Of a DNA stretch of 64,000 nucleotides, positions 1-7,952 are shown piece by piece. How positions within the stretch are numbered: the first letter of the stretch is position 1; every line of letters starts with the position of its first letter. The DNA lies in NCBI RefSeq assembly GCF_014641615.1, contig NZ_BMIB01000004.1, forward strand, positions 310,001 to 374,000, in the 5' to 3' direction. Below the pieces are notes generated by a model. The model saw only the letters and a list, made by a program, of their open reading frames with translations. It had not been told where the DNA came from and ran no database searches. Position numbers and translations under genes: made by a program. The DNA comes from Filimonas zeae. Lineage in GTDB: Bacteria; Bacteroidota; Bacteroidia; Chitinophagales; Chitinophagaceae.

Positions 1-1059
1 GTCTATCTTGTATTCAATTTCCTTTACCACGCTTTTTACTACCGTAGTATTCAACTGAAGCAGATATTTTTTACCAGCTGTTAAAGGCTTACTATCCATC
101 CAACACAAAAGCACTTCGAGCTCCTGCTCTACCTGTGGCAGATCGGTGCTTTTTACGATTACATCACCCCGGCTAATGTCAATATCATCTGCCAGATGCA
201 GTACAATGCTTTGCGGCGCAAAAGCCTCTTCCACCTGCTTACCGCCGGTTTCAATAGCACTGATAGTGCTGGTAATACCCGATGGTAAAACAGTTACAGC
301 ATCCCCTTTTTTATAAATACCGCTTACCAGTTTACCGGCATAACCGCGGTAATCATGTAAGTCTTCTGTTTGAGGGCGGATTACATATTGCACCGGAAAG
401 CGTGCATGCTCCAGATCAATATCCTGTTGCACCTGTACGTTTTCTAATACTTCCAGTAAAGACGGGCCTTCATACCAGCCAATCTCGTCTGATTTATCTA
501 CTATGTTATGCCCTTTTAATGCACTGATAGGAATATAGGTTACATCTTCCAGGCCCAGTGATTTAGCCAGATTGGCGTAATCAATCACAATGTTATTGAA
601 CACATCCTGCGAATTGTTTACCAGATCCATTTTGTTTACAGCCACTACCACATGGCGCAAGCCCAGTAAAGAAGCAATAATGGAATGCCTTCTGGTTTGC
701 TCTACCACACCACCCCGCGCATCCACCAGAATAATAATCAGGTTTGCATTAGAGGCACCGGTTACCATGTTACGGGTATACTGTATATGCCCCGGCGCAT
801 CTGCTATAATAAACTTGCGCTTAGGCGTAGCAAAATATTTATAGGCAACATCAATGGTAATGCCCTGCTCCCTTTCTGCCCGTAAGCCATCGGTAAGCAG
901 TGCCAGATCAATTTCGCCTTCTTCTTTATTTTTGGTTTGTTTTTCTATTGCTTCCAGCTGATCAATCATGATGCTTTTGCTGTCGTACAGCAGGCGACCA
1001 ATCAACGTGCTTTTGCCATCATCAACACTACCGGCTGTTATAAAACGTAGAATATCCAT
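1..1059 (-). CDS. cysN: Sulfate adenylyltransferase subunit 1 (CysN), 3' end beyond window
   Basis: GTPase subunit of ATP sulfurylase, which makes adenylyl sulfate (APS) from sulfate and ATP together with CysD in the cytosol. The visible 353 codons begin MDILRFITAGSVDDGKSTL, with the GxxDDGKST P-loop, followed by the translation-factor-type G motifs DAPGHIQYTRNM (about residue 87) and NKMD (about 143). An EF-Tu-like domain II comes after these. The reading frame is open to base 1, so the C-terminus is missing, and whether an APS kinase (CysC) domain is fused cannot be seen. It lies 27 bp downstream of cysD on the same strand, so it is the third gene of a cysH-cysD-cysN operon. Confidence 0.95.
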   Translation of the reverse strand, partial: MDILRFITAGSVDDGKSTLIGRLLYDSKSIMIDQLEAIEKQTKNKEEGEIDLALLTDGLRAEREQGITIDVAYKYFATPKRKFIIADAPGHIQYTRNMVTGASNANLIIILVDARGGVVEQTRRHSIIASLLGLRHVVVAVNKMDLVNNSQDVFNNIVIDYANLAKSLGLEDVTYIPISALKGHNIVDKSDEIGWYEGPSLLEVLENVQVQQDIDLEHARFPVQYVIRPQTEDLHDYRGYAGKLVSGIYKKGDAVTVLPSGITSTISAIETGGKQVEEAFAPQSIVLHLADDIDISRGDVIVKSTDLPQVEQELEVLLCWMDSKPLTAGKKYLLQLNTTVVKSVVKEIEYKID

Positions 1060-1086
1060 ATTGTTTATGTTGAAGCTGATTACTAG

Positions 1087-1989
1087 TTAAAAATATCCAT
1101 TCTTCTTTCTGTCTTCCATTGCCGCTTCCGACACACGATCGTCGATACGTGTTTCGCCGCGTTCACTGGTTTTGGTGGCAATGATCTCTTTGATGATACC
1201 ATCAATGTCAGAAGCATCTGACTCCACCGCTGCCGTACAGGTCATGTCACCCACGGTTCTGTAACGCACTGTTTTGGTTACTACAGAATCGCCGGGCTCC
1301 AGCGTAATAAAATCAGAAATCGCCACCAGTTGACCTTCATGCTCTAATACTTCCCGCTCATGAGCGAAATAGATAGAAGGCAATTCAATCTTCTCGCGAC
1401 GGATATAATTCCAGATATCCAGCTCCGTCCAGTTGCTGATAGGGAATACACGTACATTCTCCCCTTTGCTGATACGGCCGTTATAGGTATTCCATAATTC
1501 AGGGCGCTGGCGCTTAGGGTCCCACTGACCAAACTCATCACGCACCGAGAAAATACGCTCTTTGGCACGTGCCTTTTCTTCATCCCGGCGGGCACCACCT
1601 ATACAGGCATCAAATTCAAACTCTTCAATGGTATCCAGCAGGGTAAATGTTTGTAAGGCGTTTCTGCTGGCAAACTTACCTTTCGGTTCTGTTAAGCCTT
1701 TTGCTTTAATGGTATCGCCCACGTTCCGCACAATCAGTTTTTCATCTATCTGTGCCGCCAGCCTGTCGCGATATTCCAGTGCTTCCGGAAAGTTGTGACC
1801 GGTATCTATATGAACCAAAGGAAAAGGAAACTTACCAGGACGAAAAGCCTTCAATGCAAGGTGAACCAGTGTAATAGAATCTTTACCACCACTGAACAGC
1901 AGCGCAGGGCGCTCAAACTGTCCGGCTACCTCACGAAATATATGAATAGCCTCAGACTCCAGCTGATCTAAATAATCTAATTCGTACAT
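1087..1989 (-). CDS. cysD: Sulfate adenylyltransferase subunit 2 (CysD)
   Basis: Catalytic subunit of ATP sulfurylase (sulfate + ATP to APS + PPi), acting with CysN. The 300-residue product has the PP-loop SGGKDSITLVHLALKAF near residue 34, the conserved RRDEEKARAKER segment near 134 and the FPISNWTELDIWNYI segment near 183, and is full length for the family. It starts 130 bp after the cysH stop and is followed at 27 bp by cysN. The 130-bp gap to cysH shows no clear terminator, so a single transcript from the cysH promoter is likely. Confidence 0.96.
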   Translation of the reverse strand: MYELDYLDQLESEAIHIFREVAGQFERPALLFSGGKDSITLVHLALKAFRPGKFPFPLVHIDTGHNFPEALEYRDRLAAQIDEKLIVRNVGDTIKAKGLTEPKGKFASRNALQTFTLLDTIEEFEFDACIGGARRDEEKARAKERIFSVRDEFGQWDPKRQRPELWNTYNGRISKGENVRVFPISNWTELDIWNYIRREKIELPSIYFAHEREVLEHEGQLVAISDFITLEPGDSVVTKTVRYRTVGDMTCTAAVESDASDIDGIIKEIIATKTSERGETRIDDRVSEAAMEDRKKNGYF

Positions 1990-2119
1990 GCCACTTATTT
2001 AATTGTATGCAAATCTTTCAATCGATAACATTAACCCAACCACCCTCAACCACCAAACCACATCTTCCGTTGCGCTTATTCTGTATACCAGTTGCCACTT
2101 TCTGTCTGTCAACGGCCCT

Positions 2120-2839
2120 CTATTTATGAACATGCAACCCGCATTCTTTTTTATCCGCATCTTCCCACCACCAGCGACCCGCTCTGAAATCTTCACCCGG
2201 TTTTACCGCTCGTGTACAGGGGGCGCAACCGATACTGATAAACCCACGATCGTGTAAAGGATTGTAAGGGATATTATGCCTGCGTATAAACTCCTGCAAC
2301 TCTTCAGTTGACCAATTTAAGAGCGGATGGTATTTGGCGATGCTATTGCTCCCGTCCCACTCAATCTGTTCCATATCTGTACGGTTGGGAGAATGTGCTG
2401 CGCGTATACCGGTAAGCCATACCTGCTTGCCTTTTAAGGCGCGTTGCAGGGGCTCTACCTTGCGTATAAAACAACATCGCTTGCGGTTGTCTACAGATTC
2501 ATAAAAACTATTGGGACCATTTTCTGCAACAAACTCCTGCAACAAATGTGCATCGGGATAGTAAGCAGTAATGGGTTGTTTATAACGTGCTAACGTGCTG
2601 CTCCAGGTAGAATAGGTTTCCGTAAACATTCTGCCTGTATCCAGCGTAAAAACGTCGATAGGTAATTGCTCAGAAAAAATAAGATGTGAAATAGCCTGGT
2701 CTTCCCAGCTAAAACTGGTGGAAAAAATAACTCCACCTGGAAAGGCTTCGCTGATATTGCGAAGTGCTGCTATGATATCGGTAGTGTTGGTAGCCTTTTG
2801 TAGTAATTCCAGTGTGGAATCTGTAGTACTCGTTTGCAT
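2120..2839 (-). CDS. cysH: Phosphoadenylyl/adenylyl-sulfate reductase (CysH type, Fe-S containing)
   Basis: Reduces APS (or PAPS) to sulfite in assimilatory sulfate reduction. The 239 residues carry the PP-loop-like STSFSWEDQA near residue 40. The paired cysteine motifs KRCCFIRK and GCAPCTR are those of the [4Fe-4S] form that prefers APS. The C-terminal ECGLH holds the catalytic cysteine. The Fe-S cysteines make an APS reductase more likely than an E. coli-type PAPS reductase, and no cysC is visible here. It is the first gene of the leftward sulfate operon. Its leader carries a poly-cysteine upstream ORF (2889-2942) that may control it. Confidence 0.93.
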   Translation of the reverse strand: MQTSTTDSTLELLQKATNTTDIIAALRNISEAFPGGVIFSTSFSWEDQAISHLIFSEQLPIDVFTLDTGRMFTETYSTWSSTLARYKQPITAYYPDAHLLQEFVAENGPNSFYESVDNRKRCCFIRKVEPLQRALKGKQVWLTGIRAAHSPNRTDMEQIEWDGSNSIAKYHPLLNWSTEELQEFIRRHNIPYNPLHDRGFISIGCAPCTRAVKPGEDFRAGRWWWEDADKKECGLHVHK

Positions 2840-2888
2840 AATAAATTCATTGATAGTTTAGTATTGAAATGCAGGCAACGGCGCTGTA

Positions 2889-2942
2889 TCAGAACTTGCA
2901 ACAGCAGCAACAACAGAACATGTATGTGCGGATACTTACCAT
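2889..2942 (-). CDS. Candidate cysteine leader peptide (MVSIRTYMFCCCCCCKF)
   Basis: Short ORF in the cysH 5' leader, read from the minus strand: ATG at 2942, TGA ending at 2889. Codons 10 to 15 are TGT TGT TGC TGC TGT TGC, six cysteines in a row. A second in-frame ATG at 2921 would give a 10-residue peptide. An A-rich AAAAAAAGG lies about 10 bases before the first ATG. The stop is 49 bases before the cysH start. The Cys codons overlap one arm of a small hairpin (plus-strand ACAGC 2901-2905 with GCTGT 2883-2887). The layout is that of a cysteine-sensing attenuator or translational-coupling leader. A chance CTG-like simple repeat is the alternative. Confidence 0.55.
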   Translation of the reverse strand: MVSIRTYMFCCCCCCKF

Positions 2943-2985
2943 CAATGAAGCCTTTTTTTGTATAACAACCTATAAATACGGTAGA

Positions 2986-2993
2986 CAAATATA
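2986..2993 (-). promoter_or_regulatory. Candidate -7 element of the cysH operon
   Basis: Minus-strand TATATTTG matches the Bacteroidota TAnnTTTG element. It would place the transcript start near 2980, about 38 bases before the poly-Cys leader ORF. No good TTG is found at the usual distance upstream, so the promoter is only half supported. Confidence 0.45.
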
Positions 2994-3095
2994 GAACGTT
3001 TACCCAATTCCCCACTGCTTTAGTAGATTTATTTTTTCCATATCAACTTACAAATGATAGTTTATCAATGTATTGCCAAACCCGTAGAAAAAAAA

Positions 3096-3128
3096 TTTGC
3101 AGCGTAATTGTCCGCGCCTTTATCTTTG
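3096..3128 (+). promoter_or_regulatory. Promoter of the methionine operon
   Basis: TTTG at 3096-3099 and TATCTTTG at 3121-3128 with 21 bases between them fit the Bacteroidota -33/-7 consensus. The predicted start, about 3135, lies just in front of the SAM riboswitch, as expected for a riboswitch leader. Confidence 0.7.
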
Positions 3129-3147
3129 CACCAGTTCTTTCAACATC

Positions 3148-3257
3148 ACTTATCAAGAAAGGCAGAGGGATATGGCCCGATGAAGCCTTGGCAACCACAC
3201 ACGGTACGTGTGAAAGGTGCCAATTCCATCACGTTTACCCAAACGTGAGAGATAAGT
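3148..3257 (+). promoter_or_regulatory. SAM-I (S-box) riboswitch aptamer
   Basis: The aptamer begins with ACTTATCAAGAAAGGCAGAG and contains the conserved GGGAtatGGCCCgatGAAgCCttGGCAACC core, then AAAGGTGCCAATTCC and GAGAGATAAGT. P1 is ACTTATC (3148-3154) with GATAAGT (3251-3257), seven perfect pairs. This is the classic S-adenosylmethionine-binding leader; with SAM bound, transcription should stop at the terminator at 3303-3333. It sits between the promoter at 3096 and a three-gene methionine/homoserine operon. Confidence 0.96.
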
Positions 3258-3302
3258 CAGATTTAAAGTTTGATACCATAGCAGCAATGCACAATCATAT
3301 TC

Positions 3303-3333
3303 AAGCCCATCTGACTACAGGATGGGCTTTTTT
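3303..3333 (+). terminator. SAM-riboswitch-controlled intrinsic terminator with antiterminator partner
   Basis: A 9-bp perfect stem, AAGCCCATC (3303-3311) with GATGGGCTT (3321-3329), is followed by a T run to 3333. A competing antiterminator is visible: AGTCAGAT (3255-3262), which overlaps the 3' strand of riboswitch P1, is exactly complementary to ATCTGACT (3309-3316), which overlaps the terminator. P1 and antiterminator exclude each other, so SAM binding should favour termination. Confidence 0.92.
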
Positions 3334-3462
3334 GTTGCCTGCCTGTAACGCTTCTGTAGCGACTTATCTACCTTTCTTTCCTGCTGAGTGCTGTTAAAGC
3401 CTGTCTAATCAATTAATAACCGTCTGTCGCAACCATTGCAACAGGCAAAATGTCTAAACAAA

Positions 3463-4650
3463 ATGAGTAACGCAACACAACTGATTCACAGCATTCCGGT
3501 AGATCCGCAAACAGGTTCCATTTCTGTACCTATTTATCAGACTTCTACGTTTGTACAGGAGGCGCCGGGCGTTAACAAAGGCTACGACTATGCCCGTTCC
3601 AACAATCCCACACGTGCGTCGCTGGAACAATTAGTAGCTACACTGGAACAGGGAGAAACAGGTATTGCCTTTGGCAGTGGCCTCGCCGCTATTGATGCAG
3701 TAATCAAGCTGCTGAAAGCCGGTGATGAAATACTGGCCGTAGATGATATTTACGGTGGCGCCTTTCGCCTGTTCACCCACATTTATGAAAAATTTGGCAT
3801 CTCTGTACGGTATGTAGATACCACCAACGTAGAGAATGTGTTTGAAGCAATTACGCCGCAAACCAAATTGATCTGGCTGGAAACGCCTACCAATCCTACC
3901 TTAAAAATATCTGATATAGCAGCCATTGCAGCTGTTGCTAAGGCCAGCGGGTGCTGGCTTTGCGTGGATAACACTTTTGCTTCACCCGCTTTACAGCAAC
4001 CTCTTACGCTGGGAGCTGATATTGTAGTACACTCAGCCACCAAATACCTCGGCGGCCACAGCGATCTGATTGCCGGTGTAGTAGTTACCCGCGAAAAAGA
4101 GCTGGGCGATAAAATTAAATTCATCCAGAATGCGAGCGGCGCTATTCTGGCTCCATTCGATAGCTGGTTAGTCATCAGAGGCATTGAAACCTTACACCTG
4201 CGTGTGCGCCAGCACAGTGCCAATGCACTGGAAGTGGCCCGTTATCTGGAGCAGCATCCGCAGGTAGATAAAGTATTCTATCCCGGCCTGCCTTCCCACC
4301 CCAATCATGAGATTGCTAAAAAACAGTCTAAGGCTTTTGGTGGCGTTGTTTCCTTTACACTGAAACAGAATACGGAAGATGCAGCTGTGGCACTGGTAAC
4401 AGCAACACAACTATTTAAATTGGCCGAAAGCCTGGGCGGTGTTAAAAGCCTGCTCTGCCATCCGGCCAATATGACGCATAAATCTATTCCTGCTGAAAAG
4501 CGCAGAGCAGCCGGCGTTGCCGACAGCCTCATTCGTTTATCAGTAGGGCTGGAAGAAGTAGAAGACCTGATCAACGATCTGGATCAGGCACTGACAAAAC
4601 TGAATAACAAAACCACACAACCTGTAAAACAAAAGGAGCTGGTGGTATAA
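3463..4650 (+). CDS. Trans-sulfuration family PLP enzyme (cystathionine gamma-synthase/beta-lyase or O-acetylhomoserine sulfhydrylase)
   Basis: PLP enzyme of the Cys/Met metabolism family, 395 residues from ATG 3463; a TTG at 3436 in the same frame is less likely. The internal-aldimine lysine is in HSATKYLGGHSDLI (K194), and the PLP-phosphate region FGSGLAAIDAV is near residue 76. The C-terminus has the family SLGGVKSLLCHPANMTH motif. With metX directly downstream, the likely role is to turn O-acetylhomoserine into cystathionine or homocysteine. The sequence alone does not separate synthase from lyase or sulfhydrylase. It is the first gene after the SAM-I riboswitch, so it is repressed when SAM is plentiful. 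The leader from the terminator to the ATG is about 130 bases. Confidence 0.92.
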   Translation: MSNATQLIHSIPVDPQTGSISVPIYQTSTFVQEAPGVNKGYDYARSNNPTRASLEQLVATLEQGETGIAFGSGLAAIDAVIKLLKAGDEILAVDDIYGGAFRLFTHIYEKFGISVRYVDTTNVENVFEAITPQTKLIWLETPTNPTLKISDIAAIAAVAKASGCWLCVDNTFASPALQQPLTLGADIVVHSATKYLGGHSDLIAGVVVTREKELGDKIKFIQNASGAILAPFDSWLVIRGIETLHLRVRQHSANALEVARYLEQHPQVDKVFYPGLPSHPNHEIAKKQSKAFGGVVSFTLKQNTEDAAVALVTATQLFKLAESLGGVKSLLCHPANMTHKSIPAEKRRAAGVADSLIRLSVGLEEVEDLINDLDQALTKLNNKTTQPVKQKELVV

Positions 4651-4761
4651 CATAATCATCCCTTTAACAGAAGAGCAGCTGCTATGCGCGCAATCAGTAG
4701 CCGGCTCTTCTGCCACGGGGAACCATAACAGGCAAGTACAGGAATTAAAAAATAAACCAAA

Positions 4762-5841
4762 TTGAGCTTAGTTTTTTCGTACAAAGAAGACTTCACCTTA
4801 GAATCAGGCAAAGTAGTACAGGGATTTCATTTAGCATATACCACCTGGGGGCACCTCAACAGCGCCCGGGATAACGTTATATGGGTATTTCATGCCCTTA
4901 CCGCCAACAGCAATCCTGCTGAATGGTGGCCCGGCATTGTTGGGCCCAATGCGTTTCTGAACCCTGAGCAATACTTCATTGTTTGTGTAAACATGCCATC
5001 CAGCTGTTACGGCAGCATTTCGCCGCTCAGCACCAATCCGCAAACGGGAGAACCGTATTACCATCAGTTTCCTATGTTTACTACCAGAGATATGGTGCGC
5101 AGCTATCAGCTGTTGCAGCAGCACCTGGGCATTGAAAAAGTATACCTGGGCATTGGCGGTTCTATGGGTGGGCAGCAGCTGCTGGAATGGGCTATTGAAG
5201 ATCCTGCTTTGTTCGAAAATATTGTACCTATTGCCACAAATGCTTTTCACTCTTCCTGGGGCATTGCCTTCAACACTTCGCAGCGCCAGTGTATAGAGGC
5301 AGATCCTACCTGGAAACAGCAGCATGCTACGGCAGGTATAGAGGGCATGAAAGTAGCCCGCTCTGTGGCCTTACTGTCTTACCGCCACTACGATACCTAT
5401 CAGCAATCACAGGCAGGTTATACGCCTGAAACGGCTCATCTTCCGGTTGATGAACAGGTAGCAAGGGCAGAAACCTACCAGCAGTATCAGGGTGAAAAAC
5501 TGGCGCGCCGTTTTAACGCTTTCAGTTATTACTTTCTGAGCAAAGCCATGGATACGCATAACGTAGGCCGCGGCCGCCAGAGCGCGCAAAAAGCGTTGCA
5601 AAGCATTACGGCACGCACGCTGGTAATAGGCATCAGTTCCGATTTGCTGTTTCCTCCGTCAGAGCAGGCGTTTATTGCGCAACATATACCCGGCGCGCAA
5701 TTGTCTGTAATTGATTCTTTCTACGGGCACGACGGCTTTTTACTGGAGTATGATACTATTATTAAACTGCTCACCGGTTTTCTGGACATTTCATCCCAAC
5801 ATAAACAACTATCAACACAACAGGTTTTAATAAATCAGTAG
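4762..5841 (+). CDS. metX: Homoserine O-acetyltransferase (MetX)
   Basis: Acetylates homoserine with acetyl-CoA, the committed step to methionine by direct sulfhydrylation or trans-sulfuration. An alpha/beta-hydrolase of 359 residues: nucleophile S134 in GIGGSMGGQQLLEWA, D294 in GISSDLLFPP, H323 in YGHDGFLLEYD. The only plausible start is TTG 4762 (product begins MSLVFSYKEDF), since the next Met is far inside the fold. It lies 111 bp after the PLP enzyme and ends 2 bp before hom, so metX-hom are translationally close. Part of the SAM-riboswitch operon. Confidence 0.94.
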   Translation: MSLVFSYKEDFTLESGKVVQGFHLAYTTWGHLNSARDNVIWVFHALTANSNPAEWWPGIVGPNAFLNPEQYFIVCVNMPSSCYGSISPLSTNPQTGEPYYHQFPMFTTRDMVRSYQLLQQHLGIEKVYLGIGGSMGGQQLLEWAIEDPALFENIVPIATNAFHSSWGIAFNTSQRQCIEADPTWKQQHATAGIEGMKVARSVALLSYRHYDTYQQSQAGYTPETAHLPVDEQVARAETYQQYQGEKLARRFNAFSYYFLSKAMDTHNVGRGRQSAQKALQSITARTLVIGISSDLLFPPSEQAFIAQHIPGAQLSVIDSFYGHDGFLLEYDTIIKLLTGFLDISSQHKQLSTQQVLINQ

Positions 5842-5843
5842 TA

Positions 5844-7103
5844 ATGGAAGCACACAAACAATTAACAATTGGACTATTTGGTTTTGGCGTAGTAGGCGAA
5901 GGCTTATACAAAGTATTACAACAAACCCCCTCCCTGAAAGCAACTATTAAAAAGGTCTGCATTAAAAATCCGGACAAAAAAAGAAACGCTCCTGCGGAGC
6001 TGTTTACGGCTGACAAAAACGATCTTTTATTCGATAAAGACATCAACGTTATTGTGGAAGTAATTGACGATGCAGATGCTGCATTTGACATTGTATCCAC
6101 AGCATTTCAGCAAGGCAAGGCGGTAGTAAGCGCCAGCAAAAAAATGATTGCAGAACACCTGGCTGAAATACTGGAATACCAGAAACAAACCGGCTTACCT
6201 TTTCTGTGCGAGTCTGCAGCCTGTGCTTCTATACCCGTAATCCGTAACCTGGAAGAGTATTACGATAACGACCTGTTACATGGCATTAAAGCCATCATTA
6301 ACGGCTCTACCAACTTCATCCTCACCAGAATGTTTGAGGACAAAAAAGAGTTTTCAGAAGCGCTGTTACAGGCACAGCAACTGGGCTTTGCAGAAAGCAA
6401 CCCCAAGCTGGACGTAGAAGGCTACGACTCTGTTAACAAATGGTCTATTCTCCTCTGCCACGCTTATGGCATTGTAGCGCATCCCAATGATATTCTGTTT
6501 ACCGGTATCCAGAACATTCAGTTAAGCGATGCAGGTGTTGCCAGAGAAAAGAACTACGATATTAAACTGGTAGGCCAGGCACAAAAGCTGAGCAACGGCA
6601 AAGTGGCTGCTTACGTATTGCCTCAGTTTGTAAAGCATGATGACCAGTTATCATTCGTGAAGAATGAGTACAATGGTGTGGTTATTGAAAGCGGCTTTGC
6701 AGATAAACAATTCTTTTACGGCAAAGGTGCCGGTAGCTTCCCTACCGCATCCGCTGTATTAAGTGATATTTCTGCCCTCCGTTACGATTACAAATACGAG
6801 TACAAAAAGAAATACTACCATACTCCCGGCGAACTTACCAACGACTTTTACGTTCGCGCGTATGTTAGCTTCGATAAAATTCAGGACATCAACAAGGATG
6901 ACTTTGAATGGATTGAAGAGTGGCATGGCGGTCAGGAAAGAAACTACCTGGTAGGTGTTATCCATTTTGAAAAGCTGGTAGCCAACAAATGGTGGAAGGC
7001 ACCCGGCATTTCCCTGATACTGACTCCTGACCCGGTTATCGAAAGCATTGAGCTGCGTAATATTAAGAAGAGAAGCCTGGAACTGGCAGGTATTGGTAAT
7101 TAA
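5844..7103 (+). CDS. hom: Homoserine dehydrogenase
   Basis: NAD(P)-dependent reduction of aspartate semialdehyde to homoserine, which supplies the MetX substrate. It has 419 residues. The Rossmann loop GLFGFGVVGEGLYKV is at residue 10. The catalytic core has INGSTNFILTRM (about 151) and LDVEGYDSVNKWSIL (about 190), matching the family's substrate-binding region. The last about 90 residues do not match a clear ACT domain, so feedback control by threonine cannot be inferred. No aspartate kinase is fused to it. It is the last gene of the SAM-I operon, and an intrinsic terminator follows 28 bp downstream. Confidence 0.93.
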   Translation: MEAHKQLTIGLFGFGVVGEGLYKVLQQTPSLKATIKKVCIKNPDKKRNAPAELFTADKNDLLFDKDINVIVEVIDDADAAFDIVSTAFQQGKAVVSASKKMIAEHLAEILEYQKQTGLPFLCESAACASIPVIRNLEEYYDNDLLHGIKAIINGSTNFILTRMFEDKKEFSEALLQAQQLGFAESNPKLDVEGYDSVNKWSILLCHAYGIVAHPNDILFTGIQNIQLSDAGVAREKNYDIKLVGQAQKLSNGKVAAYVLPQFVKHDDQLSFVKNEYNGVVIESGFADKQFFYGKGAGSFPTASAVLSDISALRYDYKYEYKKKYYHTPGELTNDFYVRAYVSFDKIQDINKDDFEWIEEWHGGQERNYLVGVIHFEKLVANKWWKAPGISLILTPDPVIESIELRNIKKRSLELAGIGN

Positions 7104-7130
7104 CCCCATCAAAAACTTTCTTATACCTCA

Positions 7131-7169
7131 AAAGAAGCTGTTTCAGTAATAGGAAACAGCTTCTTTTTG
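7131..7169 (+). terminator. Intrinsic terminator after hom
   Basis: Perfect 14-bp stem AAAGAAGCTGTTTC (7131-7144) with GAAACAGCTTCTTT (7153-7166), 8-base loop, then T-rich bases. It ends the methionine operon. Confidence 0.92.
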
Positions 7170-7212
7170 TAGGGTGCTGCACCTGCCCAACCTCCCCTGT
7201 TTCCGAAAAATG

Positions 7213-7820
7213 CCACTTTCGCATACAATTTAGAAGCTCGGCCATGCCATCGCCCAACTTCTAAAAATGCTCCAACAACTTCTTCATCTCATCCGGCAGT
7301 TGCCACACGCCGTCAATCAGTTGTTTTTTCCCGCCAGAGAACTTCTTTATCCCGTGTCAGTGTTGGCGGAGCACTTTTACAAGCTTCTTCTTTACACCAA
7401 AGAGCAGGGGAATCACGCCAGAAGGTTGACAAATGCCGCCCCAGAGTTGACAAATCCCCTCGCAGAGCTTCTGATTTACACGCTAAAGCTGGGCCATGAC
7501 ATCAATAAGCTTTAGGATGGGAATATAAAGCTTGCAGAAAACAGCCGGAAGCTTAAGGAGCAAATGAAACAACTCACGCTCCGCGCCGCCCTGTTGTTGG
7601 TTGGTATGGATAAACACATTGCCGGCAGCGGCAAGTCAGCGGGGCTGATGAATAAGCTGGCGCACGGGATGGAAAAGCTTGTGCACGGAATAGGAAAGCT
7701 TGTGTACGGGATGGGAAAGTTAGCGTACGGAATAGGAAGGTTGGTGCACAGGATGGAAAACTTCTGTACTGGATGGAAAAGCTGGTAAATGGTACGCAGA
7801 AGCTCACTATCTGTATCATA
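7213..7820 (+). repeat. Degenerate 21-bp tandem repeat array (about 29 units)
   Basis: From 7213 to about 7820 an AAGCTT-like hexamer recurs every 21 bases in one register (for example 7234, 7381, 7486, 7507, 7528, 7549, 7654, 7675, 7696). The best block is 7654-7758, where five units differ at only a few positions from AAGCTTGTGCACGGAATAGG plus one A. A single base is missing in the unit at 7759-7778, after which the phase is kept to about 7865. 21 bp equals seven codons and also two helical turns. The array fills the whole gap between the hom terminator and the DUF2795 gene. Confidence 0.85.
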
Positions 7821-7865
7821 GCTCTCCGGAACAACACAGCAGCCCTCCGGATTTGCATTAACCCG
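7234..7865 (+). pseudogene. Broken leucine-heptad (coiled-coil) repeat gene
   Basis: Read in the frame of 7234, every 21-bp unit encodes a heptad of the form (K/Q/E/R)-L-x-x-x-(I/M/V/A)-x. Leu stands at the second position in about 26 of 30 units, written with CTT, CTC, CTG, TTG and TTA codons; such codon mixing suggests selection on the amino acid and argues against a mere DNA repeat. The second hydrophobic position four residues later gives the 4-3 spacing of a coiled coil. The frame is interrupted by TAG at 7231 and TAG at 7513, and by a one-base loss near 7778. The open pieces are 7267-7515 and 7564-7788, plus a +2 frame continuation past 7773. I do not recognise a family. It may be a decayed gene or a phase-variable one. 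Confidence 0.5.
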
Positions 7866-7952
7866 GCACCCCTGAGATGGGCTTCTATTGCTAACAAAAA
7901 CAGCCCCCCTTTTACGGGCGGCTGCTCAATACAGTATACACTTGCAAAAAAC

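Noticed and set aside
2770..3015. 81-codon ORF with a run of six leucines overlapping the cysH leader
   Set aside because: It is another frame of the poly-Cys run, overlaps cysH out of frame and would start upstream of the -7 element. The short Cys-frame ORF fits the leader better.
7213..7820. CRISPR array
   Set aside because: Units are degenerate, contiguous and without spacers, and there are no cas genes.
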